Source of the DNA: Pantoea rodasii
GTDB lineage: Bacteria > Pseudomonadota > Gammaproteobacteria > Enterobacterales > Enterobacteriaceae
Length of the DNA stretch: 64,000 bases
Direction: 5' to 3'
NCBI RefSeq assembly: GCF_002095465.1
Contig: NZ_MLFP01000019.1
Coordinates: 1 to 64,000 of the forward strand
A model generated the notes under the pieces. It was given only the letters and a program-made list of their open reading frames with translations. It searched no databases and was not told the origin of the DNA. The translations under genes were made by a program, and so were the position numbers. This document shows positions 26,618-36,900 of the stretch, one piece after another; position 1 is the first letter of the stretch, and each line of letters begins with the position of its first letter.

Positions 26618-28069
26618 TCAATCCGCATACGGCGCATAGCGCTCGGCGGCAGTTTCGGCAGATGCCTCAATTTCCGTGATAGTGACCAGATCCAGCAGGC
26701 TAAAGCGCCCATCGTGATGCCATCCGGCGGCGGGCGACGTCATGCTGCCAAAGGCGGTAATGCGGGTAATGCCGGCTTGTCCCAGACGTGTAGCGAGGTG
26801 GAACAGTTCTTGTGGCTCGGCCGCTACCGCCGCCGTTTGCAGATAGATTTTCTGCTGCGCCATCAGGGCAATGGCGTCGTCGATCTCGTCAACGGCCACC
26901 ACTTTTAGCGTGCGCCCGAGTGCCGAGGGCGTCAGGGCTTCGGGCCCGTCTACTATCACCACCGCCCAACCGTCTGAGGGATCGCCAAACAGGATGCGAT
27001 CGCCCTGCAAAGCGCGAACCTCTTCACGGCTGCGCCAGGCGGCTACGCTGTTAACTTCAGACGATGACAGCGCACGACGCGGATATTTATGCCCCAGCGC
27101 ACGCAGTTCATGGGCAATATATTCCGCAATTTCCTGCGGCGTGATGCGCCCTCCACGTTCAATAAACAGCATTTGCGGTGAGTAACAGCCTGCCTGGTCA
27201 TAACGCATCACGTCGTAGGCTACGCGATGCGCCAAATCGACGCCCTGCCTTGTGTCCAGCGCTGAACGAGCGACCAAACCCACGCTGATTTTATGGCCGT
27301 GCGGCAGAAAACGCGTCGTCACCGGCAGTTGCTGTTTGATAGCAGCCAGCGCTGCGTTTCCGCCGTACGCCATCACCACGTCAGGCTGCGTAAACCAATG
27401 TTTCTCTGTCTCCGCATCTCCGCCTTTCCACCACACCACTGCCATGCACTCGCCAAGTTGGGGATCAATCTCGGCCAGCAGTTGGGCAAACCAGCCCGCC
27501 ATCAGCGGTTCGGCACCGGGCAGTTTGCCCACGGTGCCCGCTTTTACCAGCAATCCACAAATCAGGCTCCAGAGCGGCAAGCCTGGCACGTTCCCAGCCC
27601 AGATATGCAGCAGAAGATCGGGGCCAAACGCCCGCGCGAAACCGCCATTGGCTCGCGGCTGGAAGTCATCCAGCAGTTGTGGATCGTTGAAGTCTTCGGC
27701 CAGAAATCGCTTGAGCTGTGGCTGCCGAAAGGTTTTGAGGTATCCGGTCAGCCCAAGGCGAATCATCTCGGCATCGTAGCCGGTGACAATCGGCAGCAGC
27801 GTTTCGGCTTTGCGGCGCAGCGGATGGCTTCGATCCAGTAAACGCGCAATGGCTTGATCAATAATCGCCACGATCTTCGCCACGCTGAGCGTCTTTAAAT
27901 AGGCGCGAGCGTGATCGCGCACATGCGCGCTGACGGCGGCGATCTGTGCCGAATTAAGGTCAGGGACGTCAACATCTAGATGCTGGCCGTGATGGCTAAA
28001 ACTGAGCGTGCGCCACTGCACGTCTGCCGGTGATAAGCATCCCGGCAAATAGCCCGCGATCTCTTTCAC
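26618..28069 (-). CDS. LuxC-family acyl-CoA/acyl-protein reductase (aldehyde-forming)
   Basis: A 483-residue member of the LuxC family in the aldehyde dehydrogenase superfamily. Seen are LLLHIWAGNVPGLPLWSLICGLLVKAGTVGKLP (cofactor region), MAYGGNAALAAIK (glycine-rich turn), and the catalytic Cys in RYDQAGCYSPQMLFIERGG. LuxC reduces an acyl group transferred from LuxE to an aldehyde with NADPH. It overlaps LuxE by 4 bases (ATGA), so the two are coupled. No luciferase luxAB is present, so the product is not for light; the substrate is open. The length matches LuxC (about 480). Confidence 0.88.
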   Translation of the reverse strand: MKEIAGYLPGCLSPADVQWRTLSFSHHGQHLDVDVPDLNSAQIAAVSAHVRDHARAYLKTLSVAKIVAIIDQAIARLLDRSHPLRRKAETLLPIVTGYDAEMIRLGLTGYLKTFRQPQLKRFLAEDFNDPQLLDDFQPRANGGFARAFGPDLLLHIWAGNVPGLPLWSLICGLLVKAGTVGKLPGAEPLMAGWFAQLLAEIDPQLGECMAVVWWKGGDAETEKHWFTQPDVVMAYGGNAALAAIKQQLPVTTRFLPHGHKISVGLVARSALDTRQGVDLAHRVAYDVMRYDQAGCYSPQMLFIERGGRITPQEIAEYIAHELRALGHKYPRRALSSSEVNSVAAWRSREEVRALQGDRILFGDPSDGWAVVIVDGPEALTPSALGRTLKVVAVDEIDDAIALMAQQKIYLQTAAVAAEPQELFHLATRLGQAGITRITAFGSMTSPAAGWHHDGRFSLLDLVTITEIEASAETAAERYAPYAD

Positions 28070-29148
28070 ACCGTACCCTGCGCAGCAGCCAAAAATTCTT
28101 CCATCGCCAGTGAACAGCCTTTCGCATCCGCCCCGGTGACCCGGCCCAGCAAATGGAAGCCGCCCGCAACTGCCCGGCCAGCATCTTCCGTCAGCAAGGC
28201 TGAAACCGAATTGAAATGGGCCAGATCGTGGTGCACCAGCACTCCGACTTCCCCTTCCGGCACCTCTTCGCCGGTCAGCGGATTGACCACGCGCGTGCGG
28301 ATCCAGTGCGGGCCGGATTTCACCGATGGGCTGGCAACATTGCCCTCGTCATAGAATTGGCTGCTCAGTTCGGTCATGCCGTACATGTTGATGCAGTGTG
28401 TGCGCGGCACACCTAAAGCAGCACTGAGTTCGGCGTAAAACTGTTCGGCTTGGACCTCCCGAGATTGCCCCTTAAACCCGCCGGTATCCAGAATGCGGCT
28501 GCCAGCCGCTAACGCAAAGCGGCGTCCCTGGCGTTGCATCTCGTCCAGCAGATGGACAAAGCTGTAGCTCGCGCCCAGCAGCGCATAAGGTTCGCCCTGC
28601 GATTCCGCCTGTTCCAGTGCAGCAAAAAGGCGATCCATCGCGATTCCGCTGTCATCCAGCAGCACTTCACTCTTTGCGGTGCCGAACGTCTCAACCGCTA
28701 AGGTGAGGTAATGCGCCAGCGAAGAGTTGGGCAGCGTCTGGTTATCGGGGAACAAAATACCCATGCGAATCCGCTCATCATTCGCCATAAAGCGCTGGCG
28801 GAAATTCTGCGTCATCGAGCATTTCCATACATCGAGCGTCGGATGATAGCTGCGCCCCTTCACTGTGCCGGTAGTACCGCTGGTCATAAACACCGCTTCG
28901 ACGTCATCGGTGGCATGGCAACTCAGGGTCAGATCCTTAAACGCGGTAATGGGAATCGCCGGAATGGCGCGCCAGTTTTTTACCGTAAACGGCGTGCGAC
29001 CGCGCTGGATGGCGAAGCGGCGATAAGGGGCATTGTGTTCGAATTGATAAGCGAAGATGGCGAGCGCCAGGCGGTTAAAGTCGTCGTCGGTTGTGTCCTG
29101 ACGCTGAATAAAATTCAGCAAGGCGTCGATCAAAGCAGCTTCGGTCAT
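28066..29148 (-). CDS. LuxE-family acyl-protein synthetase (carboxylate-activating), first gene of TPP-riboswitch operon
   Basis: About 360 residues, the usual LuxE size, from the ATG at 29148 (MTEAALIDALLNFI), which has AGGTGG 8 bases upstream. An in-frame GTG at 29253 directly after the riboswitch is possible but adds 35 residues unlike the family. Family marks are APYRRF near the N-terminus, the phosphate-binding loop VFMTSGTTGTVKGRSYHP and the acyl-acceptor region INMYGMTELSSQFYD (adenylating-enzyme style). It activates a carboxylic acid with ATP and hands it to LuxC. Control by thiamine pyrophosphate is indicated by the upstream riboswitch. Confidence 0.87.
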   Translation of the reverse strand: MTEAALIDALLNFIQRQDTTDDDFNRLALAIFAYQFEHNAPYRRFAIQRGRTPFTVKNWRAIPAIPITAFKDLTLSCHATDDVEAVFMTSGTTGTVKGRSYHPTLDVWKCSMTQNFRQRFMANDERIRMGILFPDNQTLPNSSLAHYLTLAVETFGTAKSEVLLDDSGIAMDRLFAALEQAESQGEPYALLGASYSFVHLLDEMQRQGRRFALAAGSRILDTGGFKGQSREVQAEQFYAELSAALGVPRTHCINMYGMTELSSQFYDEGNVASPSVKSGPHWIRTRVVNPLTGEEVPEGEVGVLVHHDLAHFNSVSALLTEDAGRAVAGGFHLLGRVTGADAKGCSLAMEEFLAAAQGTV

Positions 29149-29258
29149 GAGCGGGTCCACCTGTTGCGATTGCGCGAAATCTCTCAGGCCGGGCCTGATG
29201 AGGAGAGTCTGTCCGCTACAAAGCACAAAGATGGAATCAGGGCGCAGTGTCACCCTGT

Positions 29259-29373
29259 GTTCCGCTCCCTACGCCGGTATTAGCCGGATCAGGTTCGGAG
29301 GGTCACTACGTTGCCAGCGTGAAAAACGCCAGCGGGTAGAATCTCAGCCCGCTATCTGGGCACCCCTTGGAAC
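29259..29373 (-). ncRNA. TPP riboswitch (THI element) upstream of luxE-luxC-SDR
   Basis: On the minus strand the aptamer reads GTTCC (P1), AAGGGGTGCCC, a P2/P3 arm with GGGCTGAGA, an extended P3a hairpin (CGCTGGCGTTTTTCACGC), GACCC, then CGAACCTGATCCGG, CTAATACCGG and CGTAGGGA before GGAAC closing P1. GGGGTGCC, CTGAGA, ACCTGATC and the GCGTAGGGA end are the near-invariant TPP-binding segments. The ATG of LuxE lies 110 bases downstream. A CAGGCC-C-GGCCTG hairpin in between (about 29175-29190) could form the expression platform, probably translational. Expression should fall when thiamine pyrophosphate is plentiful. Confidence 0.93.
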
Positions 29374-29421
29374 AAGCCGCAGTCTAGGGTGTTGCGCGCA
29401 GGGGTGTCAAGCAAGGTGGAT

Positions 29422-29457
29422 GCCGCCCGCATCGCTAATATCAGCGCGACGGGCGGC
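29422..29457 (-). terminator. GC-rich hairpin after the cation ATPase gene
   Basis: The 8-bp stem GCCGCCCG (29422-29429) / CGGGCGGC (29450-29457) has an inner TCGC/GCGA pairing and begins 8 bases beyond the ATPase stop. It is not followed by a clear U-tract; it probably separates the ATPase transcript from the riboswitch operon. Confidence 0.5.
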
Positions 29458-29464
29458 GACAGAT

Positions 29465-32151
29465 TCAAGCGGTTCTGAATCTGCGGGTGAGCGGTTTCTC
29501 GACTTCGACAATCAAAAACATCACAAAACCGATGATAAAGGTGATCACCCAATAGCGGAATGGCAGTCCAGTGGTGCCGAACAGCAGCTGCATAAACGGC
29601 GCGTAGATGATCAGTAATTGCAGCACCAGCAGAACCGCACTGACGATCCAAATGCCTTTGTTCATCAGCAGCCCTTTGCTCAGTGAAAAGCCGTCTGACA
29701 CACGGCAGTTGAGCATATAAAACCACTGCGCGGTCACCAGCGTCTGCAACAGTACGGTGCGGATAAACTCCGGTGAATAGCCTCGCGGCTGCAACCAGGC
29801 TTCCAGCACAAACGCACTAATCGCAATCATCGAACCGACAAACACCACGCGCCAGATGGCGAATCCATCCATCACATGCAGTTTGGGATCGCGCGGTGGC
29901 CGACGCATGATGTTTTTTCACCCTCCTCAAACGCCAGACCAAACGACAGCGTGGCCGACGTCGCCATGTTCATCCACAAAATCAACACCGGTGTGAGCGG
30001 AATGAGATTCCCCGCCAGCAGCGCGATGATGATCAACAAGCCCTGCGCCAGGTTAGTGGGCATGATAAACAGGATGGTTTTTTTCAGGTTATCGTAAACC
30101 CGGCGCCCTTCTCGCACCGCGCTGGCAATCGTGGCGAAGTTGTCATCCGTTAGCACCATATCAGCAGCTTCTTTGGTGACTTCGGTGCCTTTAATGCCCA
30201 TAGCAATGCCGACATCAGCGCGCTTCAAAGCGGGCGCATCGTTCACGCCGTCCCCGGTCATGCCAACCACTTCTTTCTTGCTCTGCAGCGCCTGAACCAG
30301 GCGGAATTTATCCTCCGGACTGGTGCGCGCGAAAATATCATACGCCTGCGCCGCCTCGCTCAATTGGTGATCGTCCATCACTTCCAGTTCACGCCCGGTG
30401 ATGGCCGTGCCCGCATTGCCAATTCCCAACATCTGACCAATGCTCATCGCAGTTTGCGGATGGTCGCCAGTGATCATTTTGACGCGAATCCCGGCTTGCA
30501 GGCAGTCACGAATCGCGGTGATAGCTTCTGGACGCGGCGGATCCATCATTCCGGCAATACCGAGCAGAATCACGCCCTGCTGCAGATCCTGATGCGTCAG
30601 TTCAGTTTGACCCGGCAACGCCGGTTTCCACGCTGCGGCCACCATACGCAGCCCTTCGCGCGCATACTCTTCAATCTTGCCTTCCCACCAGCTGATATCG
30701 AGCGGCTGCAACCCGTTCTCGGTTTGCTGCTGCTGGCAAAGGCGGAACAGCACATCCGGTGCACCGGTGATCAGCACCCGCTCCTCATCGCCAATGCGAT
30801 ACAGCGTCGACATATATTTGTATTGCGAATCAAACGGAATCTTACTGCGCAATTCAGTGGTGACCACCGGCAGTTGCCCTTTGGCGGCCAGCACCTTGAG
30901 CGCCCCTTCGGTCGGCCCACCGGTAATTTTCCATAACCCGCTTTCATCCTTGATAAGGTGGCCGTCATTGCACAAATCGATGGTGCGTAAATAGTGTTCC
31001 AGCACCGACCCCGCGCTCACCGTAATGGGGGTTGCATCATCCACTTTGTGAATAGCACCCACCGGCTCATAGCTATCACCTTCTACCCGATAAATATGAT
31101 CTGCGGTGATCACCGCTTTGACCGTCATCTCATTCATGGTCAGGGTGCCGGTTTTATCCGAGCAGATCACCGTCATCGCGCCCAGCGTTTCCACCGTCGG
31201 CAGCTTACGAATAATCGCCTGCTGCTTCGCCATGGTCTGCACGCCCAGCGAAAGAATAATAGAGATAATGGCCGGTAAGCCCTCGGGCACGGACGCCACC
31301 GCCAGGCTGATCAACGACAGCATCAGTTCAGAGACCGGCATATCGCGGAACAGCAGGCTGAAGACAAAGAGCGCGGCCATCATCGCCAGAATGATCAGGA
31401 AAATGGCTTTGCCTAACTTGTCCATTTGCACCAGCAGCGGTGTGCGGTGTTTTTCGATGTCGGACATCATCTGATTGATGTGCCCCAGTTCGGTCTCTCC
31501 GCCAGTCGCGACCACCAGCCCTTTGCCGCCGCCAGAACTCACAGTCGTCCCTGAAAATAGCAAATTGGTGCGGTCGCCCAACGGAAGTTCCCCGAACAAC
31601 GCATCGGTGGTTTTTTCCACCACGGTGGATTCCCCGGTAAGTATCGCCTCTTCGACGCGCAAGTTGTGGGCTTCAATCACCCTTAGATCGGCGGGAATAC
31701 GGTCCCCAGCGCGGATTATCACCACATCGCCCGGCACCAGCGCGGTGGTCGGCAGTGTTTCGGGGTTGCCCGCGCGGATGACCACCGTTTCGCTGGAGAG
31801 CATATTGCGAATGCTTTGCAGGGATTTTTCCGCGTTACTCTCCTGGATATGGCCAATCAAGGCGTTAACCACCGCCACACCCAAAATCACCAGCGTATCT
31901 ACCCAATGGCCCATCACCGCCGTGAGCAGCGCGGCGGCCAGTAACACGTAAATCAGCACATCGTTAAAATGGGCGAGAAAACGCAGCCATGCAGGCTTGC
32001 CAGGCTTTTGCGGCAGGGCATTTTCACCATATTGTTGTAAGCGTGCCGTTGCTTCGCTGCCTGTGATTCCTTCGATTGAACTCTCTGTCTGGCTCAACGT
32101 TTCATCGACAGAGAGCTGATAGTACGACCGGTCCGATTTAGCAGTATTCAT
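29465..32151 (-). pseudogene. P2-type cation-transporting ATPase (Ca2+/SERCA-PMR1-like), frameshifted near C-terminus
   Basis: An inner-membrane P-type ATPase of about 895 residues. Seen are the actuator motif LTGESTVVEK, SVPEGLPAI in TM4, the phosphorylation site CSDKTGTLTMNEM, KITGG..EGALK (nucleotide domain), MITGDHP and MTGDGVNDAPALKRADVGIAMG. The frame is lost after FEEGEK; one extra base at 29913-29918 (six T on the plus strand) gives EKNIMRRPPRDPKLHVMDG and the last four helices in 29465-29908. I chose the ATG at 32151, which has GAGGAG before it. PEGL in TM4 fits Ca2+ or Mn2+ rather than heavy metals. Its 5' side faces a promoter region with repeated GTTTATAAC. Confidence 0.85.
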
Positions 32152-32738
32152 CGCTTTCTCCTCAAATCCTGTTTCGGAAGCCAAGGCGGTGACATCGCGT
32201 TATTAACAGATCCACTTCAAATACAAAGACAAACATCCACGCACTGCCTGAGGTGAGTCCCGTTTATAACTGAAAGATATGTCATTAATGGCTGCTCATT
32301 GAAATTGAGCAGGGAAATAATCTATACGGCGAACTTTGACAAGAGAAATGAACGTTATAAACGTAGCACAGGCCATTCAACTCACTCTGCTTTTATGAGA
32401 AAAGTTATCCGTAATAAAAAACCAGCTTACAGGCAGACTTTAAACCAAGGATAAATAAGCCAATTTTAATGACGATAAATTAAACCGCCCCTATGTTAAT
32501 GAAATAGCGGGAAAAGCTTAACTTTGTTCTTATGTTGTTATCATGGTTTATAACTCTGTTTATAACAAATAATTCAGATTTAAATTCCATGAGTTGCGCC
32601 AAAGATATTGCATTTATCAAACTTTACATTTTTGGAAATACGCAGCTATGCTCATGCATAACAAACAAACCTTAACCGTCACTCCTATCCGTCCGCAGTG
32701 AGATGACTCTATTTCGCCCACTGTTAATGGAGGTAACG
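32152..32738. promoter_or_regulatory. 587-base AT-rich control region with four GTTTATAAC motifs
   Basis: The region separates the leftward cation ATPase from the rightward small-ORF/RND genes. The 9-mer GTTTATAAC occurs at 32262-32270, 32546-32554 and 32558-32566, and inverted at 32354-32362. The last two plus-strand copies are 12 bp apart, about one helical turn. This suggests sites for one regulator acting on one or both directions. GGTTTA and TGTTTA in the tandem pair resemble PhoP half-sites, but with a 6- rather than 5-base spacer. A 7-bp hairpin CTGCTCA/TGAGCAG lies at 32292-32312. No gene longer than a few codons is convincing here. Confidence 0.6.
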
Positions 32739-32849
32739 ATGCCGGACTATAGTCTGCTCCGCCTGAGTCTTTATGTGGTTCTCGCAATTGTAACCTGTTC
32801 TGCCGTGGGGTTATTTACTTACGCCGTTGTTTCTATGCTCGGCGAATAA
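32739..32849 (+). CDS. 36-residue single-pass membrane protein, function unknown
   Basis: A short ORF with an ideal ribosome binding site (AATGGAGGTAACG, GGAGG 6 bases before the ATG). It encodes MPDYSLLRLS, then a hydrophobic helix of about 20 residues (LYVVLAIVTCSAVGLFTYAV) and VSMLGE. It lies 59 bases before the RND adaptor start, in the same direction and probably on the same transcript. Small membrane proteins often modulate an adjacent transporter (compare KdpF, AcrZ, CydX), but I do not recognise a family. Confidence 0.6.
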   Translation: MPDYSLLRLSLYVVLAIVTCSAVGLFTYAVVSMLGE

Positions 32850-32908
32850 ACACCACGCTAATAATAACGCCAATAATTAATTTAACATTGCTGATTGAGG
32901 ATAAACTC

Positions 32909-33993
32909 GTGACGCGTTATTTTCCGCTGATCGCCATTGTTATATTTATAACAACAGGTTGCGATCAAAAAAAACGGAAGTTGCCCCTCTGCCGCGCATG
33001 GTGAAAGTGGCCAACGTGGTCGCTTCCGGTGAATCCCAGCAGCGCATCTTTCCCGCACGTATTGAATCGGGTGATTCCACAGACCTCTCCTTTAAACGGG
33101 GTGGGCAGATTGACTCACTGGAAATTCGGCAGGGCAACAATGTGACGCAGGGGCAAGTGATCGCCAAACTGGTGGCACGTGAGGCGCAACAGCGCGTCAA
33201 CGAACGCCAGACCGCCGCCACGCTAGCCCAACGGCAGTTTGCACGCTTCCAGACGCTGGCGGGTCGCCAGGCGATTTCTCAGGCAGAAATGGACGTCCAA
33301 CGCGCCAATCGAGATGCCGCCAATGCCACTCTGCAAATCGCCCGAGAAGAGTTAAGCCAGATGACGTTGTCCGCTCCGTTTAGCGGCACTGCGGCGATGG
33401 TTAACGTGCGTAATCATCAGGTGATTGCGGCGGGCCAGACCATTGCCACGTTGACGCGCACCGACCTGCTCGATGTGGTGTTTAACGTGCCGGAAAACCT
33501 GTTCACCGCGCTGGATATTCGCAACATGACCTATCGCCCGGTAGTGCGCATCAACACGCTGCCGGATCGCGAGTTTCAGGCCGAGTACAAAGAGCATACT
33601 GGCAGCAGTAGCAGCAATACCCTGACCTGGCAGGTGATCTTAACCATGCCGCGCCCCGCCGATTTTCCGGCCGTTGGAGGGGTGAGCGGCACCGTTACCA
33701 TTAATCTGGCTAATCTCCCCGCTAACATTAATCGCGAATCGCTGGTGGTGCCGGTGGAGGCCGTATTCAACCCGGATAACAGCCAGCGCAATGACCCGCA
33801 CGTCTGGGTGGTGCAAGGCAGCGGCGAGCAGCTGACGCTGGAGGATCGTAAAGTCACGGTGGGTGACGTCACCGATCGCGGCGTGGTCATCACTCAAGGG
33901 TTAAAAGCCGGTGAACGCGTGGTCGCCGCTGGCGTTAATGAATTACATGCTCAACAGCGGGTACGCATCTGGACGCGTGAGCGAGGGTTGTAA
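32909..33993 (+). CDS. RND efflux periplasmic adaptor (MFP/HlyD family) lipoprotein, N-terminally frameshifted
   Basis: From the GTG at 32909 (GAGG upstream) the signal VTRYFPLIAIVIFITTGC has a lipobox ending at Cys, so the protein is inner-membrane anchored. The reading breaks in an eight-A run (32967-32974); one more A gives CDQKKTEVAPLPRMVKVANVV and the rest of the adaptor to 33993. Seen are the lipoyl half-motif GQIDSLEIRQGNNVTQGQVIAKL, an alpha-hairpin, LSAPFSGTAAMVNVRNHQVI and a beta-barrel domain. Full length is about 361. Its stop overlaps the pump gene start (TAATG). It delivers substrates from the pump to an outer-membrane channel encoded elsewhere. Confidence 0.87.
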
Positions 33994-36900
33994 TGGACAT
34001 CTCCAAACAGTTTATTGATAACCCTATTCGCGTTTGGCTGGCCATTTTGCTGTTAGGGCTGGGCGGTATTTTTGCTCTGCTCAATATTGGCCGGCTGGAG
34101 GATCCTGCCTTCACCATCAAAACAGCGGTGATCGTCACGCAATATCCCGGCGCTTCCGCTCAGCAGGTGGAAGAAGAGGTGACGCTACCGCTGGAGAATG
34201 CGCTGCAGCAATTACCCTACCTGGACAATGTCAGTTCAATTTCCTCTAACGGCCTGTCTCAAATCACGGTGAATATTGCTTCGCGCTATCACTCTAATGA
34301 ATTGCCGCAAATCTGGGATGAGCTACGGCGGCGCGTGGGTGATGCGGCACGCTTCTTCCCGCCCGGCGTGGCGGCCCCTTTCGTCAATGATGACTTTGGT
34401 GATGTGTTTGGTTTTTTCTTCGCCATTTCCGGCGACAACTTCAGTAACCCGGAGCTGGTGCAGTATGCCGAGCAGTTACGACGCGAACTGGTGCTGGTTC
34501 CCGGCGTGGGCAAGGTGGCGATAGGCGGCGCGATCCCGCAGCAAATCAACGTTGATGTCTCGCTGACAAAAATGGCAGCGCGCGGCATCACGCCAGCTCA
34601 ACTCTCCGCCGCACTCAGCCGCCTCAACGTGGTCTCCAGCGCAGGAGAAATCAAATCCGGTACCGAATCGATTCGCCTGCATCCCACCGGGGAGTTTGAA
34701 AATATCGATGAGCTGAGCGATCTGCTGATCAGCCCGATGGGTGACACCGCCACCACCCGGTTACGTGATATTGCTACGCTGTCTCGTGGGTTAAGTGAAT
34801 CCCCCTCCAGTATCTATCACGCCAGCGGACGTCCGGCAGTCACCATGGGCATCTCCTTTATTCCTGGCGTCAATGTGATTGATGTCGGGCGCGCTCTGGA
34901 AGCCAAACTGCAACAGATGTCAGCGGAAAAACCCGCCGGCATTGAGATCACCACCTTTTACGATCAGGCTGCCGAAGTGGCGCACTCCGTGAATGGGTTT
35001 ATTGCTAACTTCCTGATGGCGCTGGCGATTGTGGTGGGTGTGCTACTGATCTTTATGGGCGTGCGCAGCGGCATCATCATTGCGCTCTCGCTGGCACTGA
35101 ATGTGCTGGGCACCCTGCTGATCATGTATTTGTGGGGCATCGAGCTGCAGCGCATTTCGTTGGGTGCGCTGATTATCGCCCTCAGTATGCTGGTGGATAA
35201 CGCCATCGTAATTGTTGAAGGGGTGCTGATTGCGCGTCAGCAAGGTTCATCGCGCACTTCGGCAATCAACTTTGTTATCCGGCGTTCGGCTTTCCCGCTA
35301 TTGGGCGCCACCATTATTGCGATACTGGCGTTTGCACCGATTGGGTTGTCGCAGGATTCCACCGGTGAGTACTGCAAATCGCTGTTCCAGGTGCTGTTGA
35401 TTTCGCTGATGCTGAGCTGGTTCTCAGCGTTAACCATCACGCCGGTGCTGATCAAATGGTGGCTGTTTAAAACGGATAAAACGGCAGCGCCCGCCGCTGA
35501 GAAATCGCCCTATGATGGAGGGTTTTATCAGCTCTACCAACGCACGCTGAACGCGTTGTTACAGCAAAAAACCGTCACGCTGGCGGTGATGGCCGCCCTG
35601 CTGGCGCTGGCGATCTGGGGCTTTGGCGGCGTCCGGCAAAACTTCTTCCCCTCTTCCAACACGCCGATTTTCTTTGTTGATCTGTGGCTGCCCTACGGCA
35701 CGGACATTAAAGCCACCGAGCAAATGGCAGGCGATATTGAAAAATCGATCACCGGCCAGCCGGGCGTAGTGTCCACGGTGACCACCGTGGGTCAGGGCAG
35801 CATGCGCTTTATTCTCACCTACAATGGGCAGCGACAGTACAGCAACTATGCGCAAATCATGGTGCGCATGGACGATCAGCGAAATATCGCCGCGCTGTCA
35901 CGCCGCGTGGATGACGACATCGCCCGCGATTATCCGCAGGTCAACGCCAGCACCAAACGCGTGATGTTTGGCCCTTCTGGCGGCAGCGCGATTGAGGTAC
36001 GCATCAAAGGCCCCGATCCCGATCGCATGCGGCTGATTGCCAGCGAAGTCGGGGACATCCTGTCTCAAGATCCGGCCACCGACAGCGTACGTAACGACTG
36101 GCAAAACCGCAGCAAGGTAATCCGTCCGCAGTTCAATCCGGCGCTGGGCCGCGAGCTGGGCGTGGATAAGCAGGAAATCGATAACGCGCTGCAAATGAAT
36201 TTCTCCGGCAGCCGCGTCGGTTTATACCGTGAAGGAGCGGATCTGCTGCCGGTGGTGGTACGTCCGCCCGCCAGCGAGCGCCAGGACGCCAACCATTTGA
36301 ATAACGTGCTGGTGTGGAGCCAAAGCCAGCAGCACTACATTCCTCTCAGCAATGTGGTGAGCGGCTTCAATCTGGAGTGGGAAGATCCCCTGATCCTGCG
36401 ACGCGATCGCAGCCGCGTGCTGACGGTGCTGACCGATCCCAGCCCGCTCAGCAGCGATACTTCCGGCGATATTCTGGCGCGGGTAAGACCGCAAATCGAT
36501 CACATCCCGCTGCCTCACGGCTACAGCATTGAATGGGGCGGCGATGCCGAAAACTCCAGCGAAGCGCAGCAAGGTGTGTTCACTACGTTGCCGTTGGGCT
36601 ATCTGGTGATGTTTGTGATTACCGTACTGATGTTCAGCTCGCTGAAAAACGCGGTGGCGATCTGGCTGACGGTGCCGTTGGCGCTGATTGGCGTGACACC
36701 AGGCTTTTTACTCACCGGCATTCCGTTTGGCTTTATGGCGCTGATTGGCTTGCTGAGCCTGAGCGGCATGTTGATTCGTAACGGCATTGTGCTGGTGGAA
36801 GAGATTGAGCAACAGAAGCAGGACAAAGCGCAGCATGAGGCGATTCTGTATGCCGCCACGTCGCGCCTGCGTCCCATCCTGCTCACCGCTTTCACTACGG

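Noticed and set aside
30364..30936. 190-codon plus-strand ORF within the cation ATPase
   Set aside because: Antisense shadow of a GC-rich gene without features of its own.
32545..32562. PhoP box (GGTTTA-N-TGTTTA) upstream of the RND operon
   Set aside because: The spacer is 6 rather than 5 bases, and the longer GTTTATAAC repeat explains the sequence better; kept only as a possibility.
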